Shown here: piece after piece, positions 9,609 to 19,078 of the stretch | Layout of the letters: each line of letters starts with the position of its first letter | Numbering within the stretch: the stretch's first letter is position 1 | From: Dryocosmus kuriphilus | Lineage: Eukaryota; Arthropoda; Insecta; Hymenoptera; Cynipidae | DNA: 64,000 nucleotides | Assembly (NCBI GenBank): GCA_038277395.1 | Contig: CM076191.1 | Location: forward strand, 92,066,822 to 92,130,821 | Direction: 5' to 3' | Notes under the pieces: model-generated | Databases searched by the model: none | What the model was told of the DNA's origin: nothing | What the model saw: only the letters and a program-made list of their open reading frames with translations | Position numbers and translations under genes: made by a program

Positions 9609-12159
9609 GGAGAACACACTCGAAAAGGAAATGAAACCTGGAAAGGAAGAAAAGGAAATTAGAAATAAGACGAATGTAAATAGTAGGTATAAGTTAGAAA
9701 ATAAGGATGTAAATAAAACCGACAAATTTAAACCGAAGTTCGGAGGTACGATTAACCTCAAAAACGATAGAGAATACGACAAAGCGACACGAAATCGGGA
9801 AAAGAGCGAAATCCCCCTAGTAATTATAGATCCACAACCTTCCCAAGATATAAATAAAGTCCAAATTCCTGTAACAGATCCTGACGAGGATATCCCTAAT
9901 GTAATAAATATTCCCACGAGCAACAAATTCCAACCTTTAGAAGAAACCCCTACCCAAGAGACTAGCAACGAGACAAACACCCGAGACTCACCTAGAATTA
10001 GAGATAAAAGAAAGAAAAAGAATTCGGATAGAATTAGGAGTAACAAGGATCAGGATAATGAGAGGAAAAAGGATAGCAGGATCAATAAAAATAATAAAGA
10101 ACCGGAAAAGGTTAAGGAATTGGTAGAAAAGAAAAACAGAAACCAATGGATAAATTTTAAAAATAGGGCGATTTTATTAAACAATATAAAGGACAGCCCA
10201 GGGAAAATTGAAGAACAGAACTTAAATTCATCGGAAATTTGCGAGGGTATTGTTGAACTGAATAATAGTCAACAAATCCAACTAGAAAAGTTACTGGAAG
10301 ATAAAGTAAAAATCTACCAGGGAAAGGAACACAGGGCAACCCACTTAACGGAACACAAAATTGATGTTCAGGGGCAGGAACCGATAAAACAGCGGTACTA
10401 TCATGTAAGTCCAAAAATAAAGGAAGAAATTTATAAAGAGGTTGATAAAATGTTAGAACAGGGAATAATAAGGCATTCGCATTCAGATTGGTCGAATCCA
10501 ATTGTCATGATTAAGAAACCGAACGGAGAATACAGATTTTGCCTAGGTTTTCGAAAGGTTAACAACATAACGAAAAAGGATTTATACCCCATCCCGCTAA
10601 TGACTGAGATTTTAGACACCCTTAGAGCAGCAAAGTTCATTTCAAAAATCGATTTGAAGATGGCTTATCTGCAAATTCCTTTGGAAGAAAAGTCCAAACC
10701 GATTACAGCATTTACAGTACCCGGTAAGGGCATGTTTGAGTTTAACAGGATGCCATTTGGGCTGACAAATGCACCAGCCACTTTCCAAAGGCTTATGGAT
10801 AAGATAATTACCCCAGACCTTAAGCCTAATGTTTTCTGTTATCTGGACGACATAATTATAGTCACGGAAAGTTTTGAGGATCACCTAAAATATTTGAAAA
10901 TCGTATTAGATAAATTAAATCAAGCTAGATTAACGATCAGTCCAGATAAATGCGAATTCGGCTGTTCGGAAATAAGATATTTAGGTTTTAAAGTAAATGA
11001 AAAAGGGTTGCAAGTAGATAACGACAAAGTGAAACCAATCCTTGACTTTCCGAAACCAAAAAACGTTAAACAAATCCAGCGAATTATAGGAATGACCAGT
11101 TGGTACAGGAAATTTATCCCCAATTTTTCGGAAGTAATCGAACCCCTGAATAGATTGCTAAAAAAGAAACAGGCATGGGAATGGGGTTTGGAACAAGACG
11201 AAGCGTTCCAAAAAATTAAAGATCTTCTGACATCAGCACCGATTTTAACTTGCCCGGATTTTACACAACCTTTTCAATTAGAGACAGATGCGAGCAATAC
11301 GGGCTTAGGAGCCGTACTTACTCAGAATCTAGAAGGAAAAAATTACGTAATAGGTTACGCGAGTAGAGCCCTTAACGACGCGGAAACGCGTTATTCGGCC
11401 TCGGAAAAGGAGTGCCTAGCCGTGGTATGGGCAATTCGAAAATTTAGACCATACCTCGAGGGATATAAATTTAAAGTTATTACAGACCATCTCGCGTTAA
11501 AGTGGCTCCACAATTTGAAAAACCCCACTGGCAGACTAGCAAGATGGGCGTTGGAACTGCTCGAGTATGATTACGAAGTCATGTATCGGAAAGGCAGTTC
11601 AAATGTAGTGCCAGACGCACTATCAAGATCGGGAGAAAACGCGAAGTCAATTGCTTTCGCCTTGTCAAGCAGTGTAGAAAAGCCAAAAGCAGATACAAAC
11701 GACACGACAGACGAATGGTACTCAGCTAAGATCAGACAAATTAAAAAGAACCCGGAAGAAAACGAAAAATGGAGAATTAGAGACTCTCAGCTGTACTTTT
11801 ATAGAACGGATCCCTTAAAATCCACACTATTACCAGACTCTGACCCATGGAAACTCGTCGTACCAAAAAAGTTACGAGACCAAGTTCTTAAAGAAAATCA
11901 CGACAATACACAAGCGGGACATTTAGGTTCCGAAAAAACACACGCGAGAATTTCCGAGTACTACTTCTGGCCAGGGATGTATTCGGAAATAATCAAATAT
12001 GTTAAAAACTGTACGGTATGTCAAAGAACGAAACCGAGTAACCAAGTGAAAATAGGGTTAATGGGAAAAAGAGTCATAAAGAACCGTGGACCATGGTTGC
12101 TGCAGACATCATGGGCCCGCTACCAACATCAAAAAAGGAAAAAAATCAGTATATTTTAG
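9571..12159 (+). CDS. Gypsy Pol: reverse transcriptase, RNase H, integrase N-terminus
   Basis: 862 codons in order: a polar linker (1-210); reverse transcriptase (about 260-470) with WSNPIVMIKKPNGEYRFC, the palm motif A DLKMAYLQI, the PFGLTNAPATFQ box and the catalytic FCYLDDIII; RNase H (about 560-690) with LETDASNTGLGAV, ASEKECLAVVWAI and the ITDHLALKWL segment; then the integrase HHCC zinc finger (about 780-835: H..GHLG...YFWPGM...CTVCQ). The active-site residues visible in RT and RNase H are intact. The frame is lost near 12081 (a single base appears missing), after which the integrase core continues in the next frame at 12093. Confidence 0.92.
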   Translation: MEAQPNALPRPIKENTLEKEMKPGKEEKEIRNKTNVNSRYKLENKDVNKTDKFKPKFGGTINLKNDREYDKATRNREKSEIPLVIIDPQPSQDINKVQIPVTDPDEDIPNVINIPTSNKFQPLEETPTQETSNETNTRDSPRIRDKRKKKNSDRIRSNKDQDNERKKDSRINKNNKEPEKVKELVEKKNRNQWINFKNRAILLNNIKDSPGKIEEQNLNSSEICEGIVELNNSQQIQLEKLLEDKVKIYQGKEHRATHLTEHKIDVQGQEPIKQRYYHVSPKIKEEIYKEVDKMLEQGIIRHSHSDWSNPIVMIKKPNGEYRFCLGFRKVNNITKKDLYPIPLMTEILDTLRAAKFISKIDLKMAYLQIPLEEKSKPITAFTVPGKGMFEFNRMPFGLTNAPATFQRLMDKIITPDLKPNVFCYLDDIIIVTESFEDHLKYLKIVLDKLNQARLTISPDKCEFGCSEIRYLGFKVNEKGLQVDNDKVKPILDFPKPKNVKQIQRIIGMTSWYRKFIPNFSEVIEPLNRLLKKKQAWEWGLEQDEAFQKIKDLLTSAPILTCPDFTQPFQLETDASNTGLGAVLTQNLEGKNYVIGYASRALNDAETRYSASEKECLAVVWAIRKFRPYLEGYKFKVITDHLALKWLHNLKNPTGRLARWALELLEYDYEVMYRKGSSNVVPDALSRSGENAKSIAFALSSSVEKPKADTNDTTDEWYSAKIRQIKKNPEENEKWRIRDSQLYFYRTDPLKSTLLPDSDPWKLVVPKKLRDQVLKENHDNTQAGHLGSEKTHARISEYYFWPGMYSEIIKYVKNCTVCQRTKPSNQVKIGLMGKRVIKNRGPWLLQTSWARYQHQKRKKISIF

Positions 12160-12937
12160 TTTTCGTTGATATTTTCACTAAATGGGTGGAAATTATCCCA
12201 ATCAAAAAGGCAAACGGAACTACAATAGAGTCAGAATTCCATAAACGTGTAATTTCTCGTAGGGGGACACCGCGGATCCTCCACACAGACAACGGAACGG
12301 AATTCATAAATAAAACTATCCGCGAATTAACGGAAAAATTCGGAATCAGACACTCCAAAACACCGAAGTATTACCCCAAACGAACCCAACCGAAAGGTAC
12401 AATAGAACGATTAAGCAAATAATCAAAGCTTATCTAGAAAACGATCATTCTACATGGGACGAAAATATAGATGATCTACAATTCGCGATTAATACAAGTA
12501 AAAATTCAACGACACAATTCACCCCAGCGTTTTTAAATCTAGGTCGCGAACTAGAACCACTCCAGTCGTTGAAAAAAGAACTGGAATCAGATAACGAAAT
12601 TGAATTCCAAAGTGTAGATAAATGGACAGATAGGTTAAGACGTCTACAGGTAATAAAGGAGGAAGTCCAAAAGAATTTGGATCAGGCAAACAATATACAG
12701 GCAAACAGGTATAATTTAAGGAGAAGGGAAATAGAATTCAATAAGGGAGATAGGGTTTTAAAAAAGGTCACCAAACTATCTAAGAAAGCAGATAAGAAAG
12801 CAGGGAAATTGTTCGACCAATACGAAGGTTCCTTTATTATTAAAAAGAAAATTTCCCCAACTATTTACGAATTAAAAGACCTAAAAGGGAAAAGTATAGG
12901 TAACTTCAATATAAACGACCTAAAATTAGAAAAGTAA
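12082..12937 (+). pseudogene. Gypsy integrase core and C-terminus, two frameshifts
   Basis: The catalytic core continues in frame 3 (about 12082-12370) with the first Asp in ADIMGPLP and the second in LHTDNGTEF. A second frameshift near 12371 moves the reading to frame 2, where the third acidic residue lies in PTERYNRTIKQ, and the frame then stays open to 12937. The last 120 residues are a basic C-terminal DNA-binding region (KGDRVLKKV, FDQYEGSFII, YELKDLKGK). All three DDE residues are therefore present, but in two frames, so no working integrase can be made from this copy without both shifts. The C-terminal part carries no chromodomain that I can see. Confidence 0.88.
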
Positions 12938-13029
12938 GATAGTAGTAAGAACCTCAAGTAATACAAATAGAAATTTATTTTTGCGATAATAGGAACAAGC
13001 AAAAAATAGAAGAGAAGTGGGAAATCGAA

Positions 13030-13362
13030 ATGGAGGAAGCAATTTCATTATTGGAAAATAAAATTAGGAACAACCAGGACGGATTACAATGCAGATTTTG
13101 TGAAAACCTGATACCGAGGGTAATTTATGTTATCCACGACTCCTTCTGTAACAACAGACCTTACAGATTAAGAAATAACTTCACAACTCCAAACCCTAAT
13201 GGACAAACGTATATACAGGGAAACTGGGAAGGTATTAATAGAAAAATACAAGGTTTATTAGCCATTAAAATAACAGACAAAGATAGAATAAGGAATAAAG
13301 AGGAAGAATATGAATTAGAAATAAATATAGACCACGAAACCATAACGGGCTTAGAACAGTAA
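13030..13362 (+). CDS. Accessory ORF of gypsy element with a C2HC finger
   Basis: 110 codons downstream of integrase. It has a single candidate zinc site, CRFCENLIPRVIYVIHDSFC (C-X2-C, then H-X3-C), followed by a mixed-charge tail. It is not similar to any envelope protein: no signal peptide, no membrane segment. A second ORF with a similar CHFC...HANRC pattern follows at 13531. Function unknown. Confidence 0.55.
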   Translation: MEEAISLLENKIRNNQDGLQCRFCENLIPRVIYVIHDSFCNNRPYRLRNNFTTPNPNGQTYIQGNWEGINRKIQGLLAIKITDKDRIRNKEEEYELEINIDHETITGLEQ

Positions 13363-13530
13363 TAAAATTATATAACCAGGTAAGATAAATTTAAAGTAAA
13401 AGTTTTTTCTTTCTTTTTCTCCCCATTATTATTAAATGGCAAAAAGGCAAGGGAGATATGGTGTACAAATCGGACAGACTCCAAAACTAAAGACTCCAGG
13501 ACGGAAAACAGTTGTATAATTAATTTCCAG

Positions 13531-14234
13531 ATGAACGAGATGAAATGCCATTTCTGCCAGACGGGGCTGCTAGGGGAAAAACCCTAACAGCCCACGCCAA
13601 CAGATGCAAAGCACTGAAGTGGCTCCAATTGAGGAGGTCGGGCGTGGCGGAAGGCGACATTCCATACCACCCCCACCGCCACGTCCGACGAATGCTGGCA
13701 GCACCACCAGCGCCACCAGCGCCACCAACACCACCAGCACCACCAGCGCCACCAACACCACCAGCACCATCTCCTCCACCAGAGTCTGAGGAGGAGTTGG
13801 AGGGGTCGGCAGAGGAAATGCTGGAGAGGGTGCAGGGGCTGAGGGAAAAACTGCTCGAGCTCTCCCTTGAGTTCGAGGAAAGGGCGCTGCGACACTCCCT
13901 CGAATTCAGGAGAGAGTTCGAGGCAAGGGCAAAGGCAATAAAAGAGGAAGCGAAGAGGGAGGAGGCGGAAAGGAGAAGGAAAGTTGAATGGGAAAGGGGA
14001 GCAAACTGGAGGAAGGTGGTAGAAAGAAGGAAGAGGCAAGAGGAAGAGGAAGAGGAAGGGAGGAAGGAGGAAGCAAGGAAAGCGGAGGAAGAATGGAGGA
14101 GAGCGAGGGAGGAGGCAACAAGGGAATGGGAAAGTTACAGGGAGGAGTTGAGAAAGAAAAACAGGAAAACATGTAAATTCATTTTTATGTTCAAAAGGGT
14201 CGGGGAAACGGGGAATAAACCCGAACCCCATTAA
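13531..14234 (+). pseudogene. Accessory ORF: C2HC finger, proline repeat, charged coiled coil
   Basis: An ATG at 13531 starts NEMKCHFCQTGL and stops at 13587. The neighbouring frame (13545-14234, 229 codons) carries HANRCKALKW and is open to the end, so one frameshift near 13563-13587 seems to have split a finger of the form C-X2-C...H-X3-C, like that of the preceding ORF. Then come a (PAPP/PTPP) repeat at about residues 55-78 and about 130 residues dominated by E, R and K with heptad-like leucines, a long helix or coiled coil, ending in a basic tail. The GC content is far above that of the gag-pol genes. There is no signal peptide or transmembrane segment, so it is not an env. Function unknown. 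Confidence 0.5.
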
Positions 14235-14235
14235 A

Positions 14236-14253
14236 GGGGGGGGGGGGGGGGGG
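14236..14253 (+). promoter_or_regulatory. Polypurine tract, run of 18 G
   Basis: AAA followed by 18 consecutive G lies directly against the 3' LTR, where plus-strand synthesis is primed. A pure G run of this length is unusual; the exact length may be a polymerase or assembly slip. Confidence 0.8.
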
Positions 14254-14626
14254 TGTAACATAGATGTTGCGTGGCTGCCCGAGCGACGGGACCCTTTGCC
14301 GAGCCCGCCCGGGAATCCACGAAGGATCCCGTGCGTGTGGCTGGCGGCAGCTCTCGTTGCTCGTGCAGTCAGTCAGTCTGTTGGTCTCAGTTTGGATATA
14401 TGGCCATTGGCTAGTCTCGCATAGTCACTTGTCAGCGTCACCAGTCCTGTTTCGTCGTCTAGCTCTATTCCTGTATTACGGTCGTCGATGGTATATTCGC
14501 CCACAACACTCGACTGTTTCCACATTAAGCTGAATAAATATGTAAGTTATGCTAATCTATTGTGTCCTACCTTAATCTCGGAGCCCACTTCCTTCTCCCT
14601 TCCCCGGTGAGATCCTCTGCTCTACA
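14254..14626 (+). repeat. 3' LTR of gypsy element
   Basis: 373 bp, identical to the 5' LTR apart from scattered substitutions and short indels. It is followed by the TATT target duplication and the resumed left arm. Confidence 0.95.
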
Positions 14627-14630
14627 TATT

Positions 14631-15575
14631 ATAACTTATAGACCGAGTTACATAAAAGGTACCGGCACTGCCCTCAAATAAACCCTAGGGTGGCCCAGAA
14701 AAAGGCTTTTTTATACTCCCGAAATTATGTAGAGTTGCCCATACTGTAAGTTACATAAAAATTTAAGATATGCATTTGTTTGTTTAAAAAAAAAATGTAT
14801 AGGACTTCGAACTTGTTGCAAAGATTTTTCTAAGTTTACTACTGAACATGGAGAATTCACGGAGCTGCCTATAATTTAATTTGGTAGTGCGGAAGCAAAA
14901 AAAGAGATACAGTTTGCGAAATTAACTGTACAGCTGCTTTGATAAAGCTTAAGGCTCGCCCAAATTCTCAATAAACACTTTACCTGAGACTTATTCTATT
15001 TTTCCAAAAAAAATTTTTTGGCCATATAATTTTTTCAAATGGTAACATTATATTGTGTCAATATAGTCTCAATAGGATTGGTCAATAAAGTCTCAGCAAG
15101 ATGTATTTAAATATTTTGATACGTTTCGGCTACTATGTTAGCCCTCTTCAGTCAAAACAAATTTATGCCTAAAATTTTAGAAAATTACATCAAGGTTGAA
15201 AGAATACAATTACATGAAATCAACCAAAGATAAAAAATTGTAGGTTATGAAAGCTTAGCATACCTGAATTTTACCATAGCAAAAATCATGCACGTAAAAT
15301 TAATACAATCCGCTTTTTAATGCAAACGTGTTGAACAGAGGTAGACGCTGTTTAAAAAAAAAATTTTTGTACAAAATAACAACGCTTGAAGTTAGGACGG
15401 AGGACAAAAAGATTAACGAGTTCATGACGTTTGACAGAGTCAGACTGAGGAAATTGTCTGTGAAAACCCTAGACTTGAGAACCAAAATGTAGGTAAGTGT
15501 AACCACTGATGATATAGTAGAAAAACGTTTGTATTACAATTTGATAAGAGGTTTGTATTCATCTGGAAAGGTATT
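14631..15575. repeat. Left arm of 1.84 kb inverted repeat, inner part
   Basis: Reverse complement of 16257-17210. It contains the PLE 3' untranslated end (minus orientation) with a hammerhead-like motif and has no coding capacity of its own. It ends at GTATTGTGTTCA, matching GAACACAATAC at 16257. Confidence 0.9.
15096..15160 (-). ncRNA. Hammerhead-ribozyme-like motif, inverted PLE copy
   Basis: On the minus strand: CTGAAGAG, stem GGCT/AGCC with loop AACATAGT, then CGAAAC and a possible GTAT/ATAC stem III followed by ATC. The two conserved core boxes are intact. Stem I is not convincing from reading alone. Confidence 0.5.
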
Positions 15576-15585
15576 GTGTTCAGTT

Positions 15586-16310
15586 AAAACAAACCTGGTC
15601 TGGAAGGTATTTGAACTTCAGTTCTTCACGTCCTAATAATCATAAATTTGGAGTCATTACTGGTATATTTTTCAGAATGTTTAGGATCTCAGATATTGAA
15701 TTTAGAAGCAAAAATATCAATTTAATTTTTTAAAAAACACTAATGAACAACGGTTATCCAAAATCACTTATTGATTTTTGTCTAAAAAAAGAAACTCATC
15801 ATTTTTACAATTCCGAATCTCATTTAAGTAAAATTAATGATAAAAATTCCAATCTCATTGATTTCACTGTTGTTCCTTACATTAGAAATCTTTCAGAAAA
15901 AACACAACCTATTTTAAGAAGTCTTAACATAAACACGATATTTTAATAATATCAAAGACCCGCTTCCTAAAAGTAAACTTTCTGGGGTAGTTTGCCATAT
16001 GCATGAAAAGATTATGATTCCACATACATTGGTGAAACCGGCAGATTAATTGAGACTCGTACTCGTGAACACGTAAATTCTGTCGGAAATCCAGGCACTA
16101 CAAATCATACGGCTCTTTCTGAACACTACTTAGAGTTTGGACATAAATTTGATTTTGATAGTTATAAAATTCTTTCAGTTGAATCTAACACAGCTCGTAG
16201 GAAAATAGTTGAAAACTTTTTCATTACCAAAATTGATGGTATGTAAATATTAGATTTGAACACAATACCTTTCCAGATGAATACAAACCTCTTATCAAAT
16301 TGTAATACAA
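15586..16310 (+). pseudogene. Penelope-like polyprotein, C-terminal part with GIY-YIG nuclease
   Basis: This is the continuation of the PLE 2 reading from 4536. The RT thumb region lies at about 15586-15946 (including an open piece MNNGYPKSLIDF), two stops follow at 15943-15948, and after a short linker the GIY-YIG endonuclease is readable at about 16009-16250: TYIGETGRLIETRTREH, then HTALSEHYLEFGHKFDF, then the catalytic-Glu helix RRKIVENFFI. The Tyr-Ile-Gly start, the Arg and the Glu expected for catalysis can be seen. Stops at 15943, 15946 and near 16244 break it. The nuclease would nick the target for RT priming. The 3' untranslated end lies in the right arm. Confidence 0.8.
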
Positions 16311-16674
16311 ACGTTTTCTACTATATCATCAGTGGTTACACTTACCTACATTTTGGTTCTCAAGTCTAGGGTTTTCACAGACAATTTCCTCAGTCTGACT
16401 CTGTCAAACGTCATGAACTCGTTAATCTTTTTGTCCTCCGTCCTAACTTCAAGTGTCGTTATTTTGTACAAAAATTTTTTAAACAGCGTCTACCTCTGTT
16501 CAACACGTTTGCATTAAAAAGCGGATTGTATTAATTTTACGTGCATGATTTTTGCTATGGTAAAGTTCAGGTATGCTAAGCTTTCATAACCTACAATTTT
16601 TTATCTTTGGTTGATTTCATGTAATTGTATTCTTTCAACCTTGATGTAATTTTCTAAAATTTTAGGCATAAATT

Positions 16675-16745
16675 TGTTTTGACTGAAGAGGGCTAACATA
16701 GTAGCCGAAACGTATCAAAATATTTAAATACATCTTGCTGAGACT
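16675..16745 (+). ncRNA. Candidate hammerhead ribozyme of PLE 2
   Basis: The plus strand reads CTGAAGAG, GGCT-loop-AGCC, CGAAAC, then GTAT...ATAC and ATC. The CTGANGA and GAAA boxes flank a four-base-pair stem II exactly as in hammerhead ribozymes, which are known in the terminal repeats of Penelope-like elements. Stem III would be short and stem I is unclear, so self-cleavage is not established. Confidence 0.55.
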
Positions 16746-17212
16746 TTATTGACCAATCCTATTGAGACTATATTGACACAATATAATGTTACCATTTGAA
16801 AAAATTATATGGCCAAAAAATTTTTTTTGGAAAAATAGAATAAGTCTCAGGTAAAGTGTTTATTGAGAATTCGGGCGAGCCTCAAGCTTTATCAAAGCAG
16901 CTGTACAGTTAATTTCGCAAACTGTATCTCTATTTTTGCTTCCGCACTACCAAATTAAATTATAGGCAGCTCCGTGAATTCTCCATGTTCAGTAGTAAAC
17001 TTAGAAAAATCTTTGCAACAAGTTCGAAGTCCTATACATTTTTTTTTAAACAAACAAATACATATCTTAAATTTTTATGTAACTTACAGTATGGGCAACT
17101 CTACATAATTTCGGGAGTATAAAAAAGCCTTTTTCTGGGCCACCCTAGGGTTTATTTGAGGGCAGTGCCGGTACCTTTTATGTAACTCGGTTCTATAAGT
17201 TATAATATTGTG

Positions 17213-17416
17213 ATCACTGTGCGCAACGAAGGCACATTGCAGCAAGATAATAATCCCAAACATAAGACGAAGCTGTTCAAGGGATTTCTGAAAAAACGCA
17301 TAATGATGCGTTTAGATCACCCAGATCAATCTCCGGACCTAAATCTGACCGAAAATATGTGCAATACACTTGGAATTTTCGTTGGAACAAATAAAAAGCA
17401 TACGAAACAAAGCTGA
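17213..17416 (+). pseudogene. Tc1 transposase C-terminal fragment
   Basis: About 68 residues containing LQQDNNPKHKTK, in which D is the second catalytic residue, and DQSPDLNLTENMC with the third catalytic residue E. The spacing fits the DD34E family. The upstream half of the transposase is absent: the fragment begins abruptly after a GATCAC sequence, so this is a relic. An inverted copy lies at about 5226-5428 in the other arm. Confidence 0.8.
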
Positions 17417-17557
17417 ATTGCAGCTAACTCTGCAGAAAGAACAATGTCGAGCGCAATACTGAAATTCTAGACGCTTCTAATGGGGCTCAAATTAAAGCCT
17501 GAACCTCTTTCTTGAAGATGTTTATATATAAAAAAAAAATACTTTGGTCGCCTATCA

Positions 17558-17665
17558 TGAGCGGAAATGGGTTATTGCTGCGCGCGCGCTCCTGCTCACT
17601 ACCCGAGCAGCGAAGTGATGAGTTATGAGCGAGCGCGCGCGCGCAGCAGAAACATATTACCGCTC
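17558..17665. repeat. Small CG-rich hairpin element, right copy
   Basis: Inverted copy of the unit at 4974-5080, with slightly longer CG alternation on its right side (GAGCGCGCGCGCGCAGCA). Confidence 0.7.
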
Positions 17666-18084
17666 AAGACAGGTGACGGAAAAATTTTTTAGTTTCAACT
17701 GTTCAAAGAAAAAGTTTCGAACTTTAAATTGAGCACTCTTAGATGTCTAGAACTTCAGGATGGTGCCCTACATTCTTTCAAAGTAATTTCCAAAAACATC
17801 AACTTTCTCAAAAACTTGACGTGATAGAAAGGTTTCGATTCCGGTTTCATTTTCAGCGGATCAAAATACGTAAGGGTAGGGTACTGTAGTTCATTGCAAT
17901 GACGCTTTCATTTTTTTGTGTCGCTCTGTTATATAGCTGTCAGTTTACTAAGTACCCCAGACAAAGTAGTTGCGTAAAACTTATTGGAATAGTCACGGAA
18001 ATAACAGAAGGAAAGGTAGGGAAGCCCGACGCGGATTTTAGCCAGGGAGATCATGTGCGGACCAAATATATAGCTTGAGCCTGA

Positions 18085-19000
18085 AGTAGTATAGCTAGGA
18101 GAGTTCGACGCCACCACGGCAAGCTTCGAGTTGATCACCACAGATGGCGCTACTACTCCCTCACTGGTTCTGTTCCAGGCTAAGTAATCGATAGTTTATA
18201 TTACCTTCAGTTGGTAAGGTAGGAATTTGGGACATGTAGTTTCCATCAATCGGTAAGGTAGGAATCTCATTCGGGTGAACCGAGTCATTTGCCGTTAATC
18301 GATAAGATTGGGTTCTGTTCCAGGTTACTAAAACGTTCCAGAGCTGAGAAAGCTCATATCGGTGCTAAGCTTCTAGAATTTTCTCGATGACGTCACTACG
18401 CAATAGCCAGAGACACGAAATTGGTGAAAATAACTGCCCCTTACCCCTTCTGTCTCTCTCACACCCATATGCTTGTAGAAGTGCTATCAATCTTGTGTAA
18501 GATAGAATGCATTCTTCATTATTGTCAAGGTTAAATTTACTTCACAAAAAATTCTCTCATATAAGTACCGTAGGTGACGCATTATGTGTGTAATGGGGAT
18601 TCCCGAGAACTCGACAAGTTTCAACACGCATCGACAAGTTTCAGCATGCATTTCAAAGTCCCTCGATGCTCGAAGCGTGAAATTAAACCCATCAATGTGC
18701 TGAAAATCCATCGTTGTTTTTTTGAAGGAACGATATTCCATCGATAAAATTTGAGCAAAGCGGAAAATGCACAAAATTTGTAATTCAACTTATCTATAAT
18801 TTAAAACTAAGTGAATTAAGGTAATGCAAAGCTGAAATAACGCCAAAAATTTGAATTCAACTCACTTTTTTCTCTTTTCTTTTCTATAAACTAAAACTAA
18901 GAAATAAGTACACACAGGCAGTTTATCTTTGAATATTATAATTTATTATTCATACAGCTTCTTCAATACAGAAGATTTATTCTATATAGTCAAATTCAAA
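18085..19000 (+). repeat. Terminal-repeat region of Polinton A
   Basis: About 0.9 kb without genes. The first 250 bp show the same features as the Polinton B ends: CGCCACCACGG...AGATGGCGCTACTACTCCCTCA, then repeated GGTAAGGTAGGAAT blocks (about 18215, 18255). Further in, the motif CGACAAGTTTCAACACGCAT occurs at about 18609 and 18628. The inner border is not defined because the partner repeat is missing. Confidence 0.7.
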
Positions 19001-19078
19001 CAGATTGTACTTTTCACCAAAGTATTAAAAAAAAGTTTTTTAGCCTAGACCGCTACTTCCATCTTCTCAAATGTATCT

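Larger units (their letters stand above)
5431..14626 (+). mobile_element. Ty3/gypsy LTR retrotransposon, complete but decayed
   Basis: The element has two LTRs (5431-5814 and 14254-14626) that start TGTAAC and end CTACA, a 4 bp target duplication TATT (5427-5430 and 14627-14630), a primer-binding site directly after the 5' LTR, an 18-G polypurine tract directly before the 3' LTR, and gag, protease, RT, RNase H, integrase in the Ty3/gypsy order. The empty site is preserved in the right arm at 17195-17225 (GATCACAATATTATAAC in reverse complement), which proves the insertion boundaries. The LTRs differ by several substitutions and small indels, including an 11 bp gap, so the insertion is not brand new. 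Frameshifts in gag and integrase make this copy inactive. Confidence 0.95.
16257..18093. repeat. Right arm of 1.84 kb inverted repeat
   Basis: An uninterrupted arm of about 1,837 bp. From inside out: PLE 3' end and hammerhead-like motif, a unique block with a CCCTAGGGTGGC stretch, a Tc1 transposase fragment, the CG hairpin element, and an outer end CCTGAAGTAGTATA. The last nine bases of the arm (18085-18093) coincide with the first nine of Polinton A. Confidence 0.9.

Noticed and set aside
13545..14234. Envelope gene of an errantivirus-like element
   Set aside because: The ORF in the env position has no signal peptide, furin-type site or membrane segment; it is a charged coiled coil.
13584..14261. 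Long minus-strand ORF of 225 codons opposite the gypsy accessory ORF
   Set aside because: It is a shadow of the repetitive, purine-rich plus-strand ORF: Pro/Phe/Trp/Leu-rich composition comes from the complementary strand, with no domain.
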